This document shows, piece after piece, positions 42,681 to 44,176 of a stretch of DNA of 44,176 nucleotides. The position numbers were made by a program, and so were the translations under genes. Numbering within the stretch: position 1 is the stretch's first letter; the number at the start of each line of letters is the position of its first letter. Source of the stretch: Hyphomonadaceae bacterium UBA4763 (GTDB lineage Bacteria > Pseudomonadota > Alphaproteobacteria > Caulobacterales > Aquidulcibacteraceae); contig DHHV01000122.1 of assembly GCA_002403455.1 (NCBI GenBank), forward strand, positions 5,150 through 49,325, read 5' to 3'. The notes beneath the pieces were generated by a model. That model did no database searches. It worked only from the letters and a program-made list of their open reading frames with translations, and was not told the origin of the DNA.

Positions 42681-42738
42681 GCGCGCAAATTTCGGAAAAA
42701 AGAAAGGGAGCCGATCGCGCCCCCTTCCAAAAAGCGGT

Positions 42739-43794
42739 TTACGACGCGACGGTTTGCGTCTTGCCGCGTTGGCGCGCATCAAACGCCGCCCAGACGCCCT
42801 CCTCGCCATGCCAATCGCCTTTGGTGGCGCCTTTGGAATACTCCGTCGCGCGCGCTTCGAAGAAATTGGCGTGTTCGACGCCGTTCAGCATTGCCGACAG
42901 CCAGGGCAATGGGTGCTTCTCAACCCCATAGACCTTAGGTAAATCCAATTGGCCAAGCCGCCAGTCGGCAATATAGCGGATGTAGGACTTGATGTCCTCG
43001 GCGTTCATGCCTTGCACGGGGCCCATTTCGAAGGCCAGGTCAATGAATTTGTCCTCGAGTTTTACAACCGTCTGGCAACAATCGACAATATCGGCAGCAA
43101 CAGCCTTGGTGACGCAACCGGTTTCCTTAGCGAATGCATGGTAGAGTTTAATCATGCCTTCGCAATGCAGACTCTCGTCGCGCACCGACCACGAGACGAT
43201 CTGCCCCATGCCCTTCATTTTGTTGAAACGCGGGAAATTCATCAGCATCGCGAACGAGGCGAATAATTGCAGTCCCTCGGTGAAGGCGCCGAACATCGCC
43301 AGCGTGCGGGCAATGTCGGCGTTCGAGTCAACGCCAAATTGCTGCATGAAATCATGCTTGTCTTTCATGGCCTCATATTCAAGGAAAGCCGAAAATTCGC
43401 TTTCCGGCATGCCAATCGTTTCCAGCAATAAGGCGTAAGCGGCGATGTGGATCGTCTCCATATTGGAGAACGCCGACAACATCATTTTGATTTCGGTCGG
43501 TTTGAAGACGCGTCCATAGCGCTCCATGTAGTTGTCGTTTACTTCGACGTCGGATTGCGTGAAAAAGCGGAAAATCTGTGTCAGCAGATTTCGCTCCCCA
43601 ATTGTCAATTTATTCGCCCAATCCTTGCAATCTTCGCCGAGCGGGACTTCCTCCGGCACCCAGTGGATTTGCTGCTGACGCTTCCAGAAATCATGCGCCC
43701 ACGGATACCTGAACGGCTTATAGGAAAAGGACGGCGTCAACAGGCCCGGCAGAGCGGTCCCCAATGCGCTGGTCTCGGCGTGCAATCCGATCAT
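42739..43794 (-). CDS. nrdB: Ribonucleoside-diphosphate reductase beta subunit
   Basis: Class I ribonucleotide reductase small subunit carrying the di-iron/tyrosyl-radical cofactor. The 351-residue product has ligand segments FFTQSDVEVNDNY, SNMETIHIAAYALLLETIG with the E-x-x-H pair, EYEAMKDKHDF, FASFAMLMNFPR and the second E-x-x-H in WSVRDESLHCEGM. ATG 43794 with GGGAG 7 bases upstream is preferred to an in-frame upstream start. nrdA is not adjacent within the window; it may lie beyond base 44176 or elsewhere. It converges with recF. Confidence 0.96.
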   Translation of the reverse strand: MIGLHAETSALGTALPGLLTPSFSYKPFRYPWAHDFWKRQQQIHWVPEEVPLGEDCKDWANKLTIGERNLLTQIFRFFTQSDVEVNDNYMERYGRVFKPTEIKMMLSAFSNMETIHIAAYALLLETIGMPESEFSAFLEYEAMKDKHDFMQQFGVDSNADIARTLAMFGAFTEGLQLFASFAMLMNFPRFNKMKGMGQIVSWSVRDESLHCEGMIKLYHAFAKETGCVTKAVAADIVDCCQTVVKLEDKFIDLAFEMGPVQGMNAEDIKSYIRYIADWRLGQLDLPKVYGVEKHPLPWLSAMLNGVEHANFFEARATEYSKGATKGDWHGEEGVWAAFDARQRGKTQTVAS

Positions 43795-44096
43795 GCGAAT
43801 CTCCCTGAACACCAATCTACATATATCTCAACATTTAGCGCGTCCAGGGTGGTGTAGCCCCTAAATATAGACAAACTGCGGTGACCCGTCGGGTCCTCGG
43901 CCGAATCTGGGGCGCAAACCCGTGTGGCCATGTGCGTACATCTGAATCGAAGCCGCGGCGCATTTTTGGGTCGCTTCGAGTCTCGTTTGGCCGAATGATC
44001 GCCGCCTGCGAATCCATGACTGGAACGGCGCAATGATTCGCCCCCCCGGGCCAGGGCGAGGCGTCGAAGCGAATGATTGGCCCAAATTCTACACAA
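43795..44096. other. nrdB upstream region
   Basis: About 300 bases with no credible gene. Next to nrdB are the AT-rich blocks around 43815-43835 and 43860-43872, both containing ATAT followed by related bases; they could be promoter or NrdR-type sites but do not match the NrdR consensus or its usual spacing well. The remainder is GC-rich with no feature I recognise. Confidence 0.45.
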
Positions 44097-44160
44097 GCGC
44101 ATTTTTAAACGAAGTGGGAACCGGTTCGCGTTAAGAAAATGCGCAAATACAGAAATCTAG
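44097..44160 (+). repeat. RIME/REP-like intergenic repeat, second copy
   Basis: GCGCATTTT (44097-44105) pairs with AAAATGCGC (44136-44144). The enclosed DNA includes AAGTGGGAACCGGTTCGCG, the same G-T-G-G-n-A-C-C-G-G-T-T core as the element at 2131-2233, and CTAG follows at 44157-44160 as in the first copy's CTAGAGC. It lies in the nrdB upstream region at the edge of the window. Confidence 0.65.
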
Positions 44161-44176
44161 TGGAGCGGCCCAATCA

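Larger units (their letters stand above)
42259..42738. other. Convergent intergenic region, recF / nrdB
   Basis: 480 bases without a credible gene. Contents: a long GC hairpin (42294-42327), a stretch of lower GC at about 42470-42600 containing the 10-bp palindrome CTACCGGTAG (42580-42589), and the nrdB terminator (42659-42680). TGTGGTAAA at 42485-42493 is a seven-of-nine match to a reversed DnaA box, not significant alone. Confidence 0.6.

Noticed and set aside
43810..43875. NrdR boxes upstream of nrdB
   Set aside because: Two ATAT-containing blocks exist, but neither fits the palindromic NrdR consensus well and their spacing of about 43 bases differs from the usual 31-32.
43791..44102. Minus-strand 103-codon frame upstream of nrdB
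   Set aside because: Overlaps the nrdB promoter area, composition atypical for coding, no recognisable domain.

Overview
The window is GC-rich chromosomal DNA from an alphaproteobacterium. Several features point there: the order mutM-echA-rpsT-dnaA-dnaN-recF, a contiguous mreB-mreC-mreD-mrdA-rodA operon, a CC0125/CC1285-type lipoprotein first named in Caulobacter, a short AtpC of the Caulobacter type, and two copies of an intergenic hairpin repeat of the kind common in Rhizobiales-type genomes. I cannot name a genus; a Caulobacterales/Hyphomicrobiales-like lineage is an inference. Almost all of the window is ordinary, tightly packed core genome. I see no prophage, CRISPR array, tRNA, rRNA or intact insertion sequence.

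Layout. Positions 1-3688 hold the end of a MoeB/ThiF-type gene, marC, rph (minus), a repeat element and tldD. Positions 3718-5026 hold a bidirectional terminator and the rpsF-rpsR-rplI operon (minus). Positions 5374-9306 hold a four-gene, translationally coupled Anbu operon: circularly permuted ATP-grasp, alpha-E protein, transglutaminase-like protease and Anbu proteasome homologue. It is the most unusual functional unit here. Positions 9465-10379 encode an MscS channel. Positions 10397-16284 are the complete rod-shape operon (minus), with a VTT-type membrane protein and a CbrC-like protein upstream. Positions 17744-20188 encode a ligase-associated Lhr-like helicase without its usual ligase and nuclease neighbours.

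Positions 20208-24030 contain a lipoprotein, an SDR dehydrogenase, the CC0125-type lipoprotein, pyrD and a DUF952 gene. They are followed by a divergent S24/LexA-like regulator whose promoter region carries a perfect palindrome overlapping two opposed -10 boxes. Positions 24813-25392 are an AT-rich non-coding island. Positions 25393-30961 encode an exported tricorn-like protease, a lipoprotein and a fused APH-type/P-loop kinase. Positions 30958-35453 (minus) hold a small lipoprotein, a chemoreceptor, a small membrane protein, an isolated short AtpC, and the coupled set LON-domain/Trm112/DUF971.

Positions 35585-42258 are the replication-initiation neighbourhood: mutM, echA, rpsT (with a recognisable promoter and leader hairpin), about 690 bases of non-coding DNA, then dnaA, dnaN and recF. 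gyrB does not follow; a convergent nrdB does. The DnaA is markedly divergent and appears to lack the usual Box VII arginine-finger pattern while keeping the Walker motifs, sensor II and the DnaA-box-binding signature. Together with the non-coding DNA upstream this makes the dnaA locus the second place worth attention.
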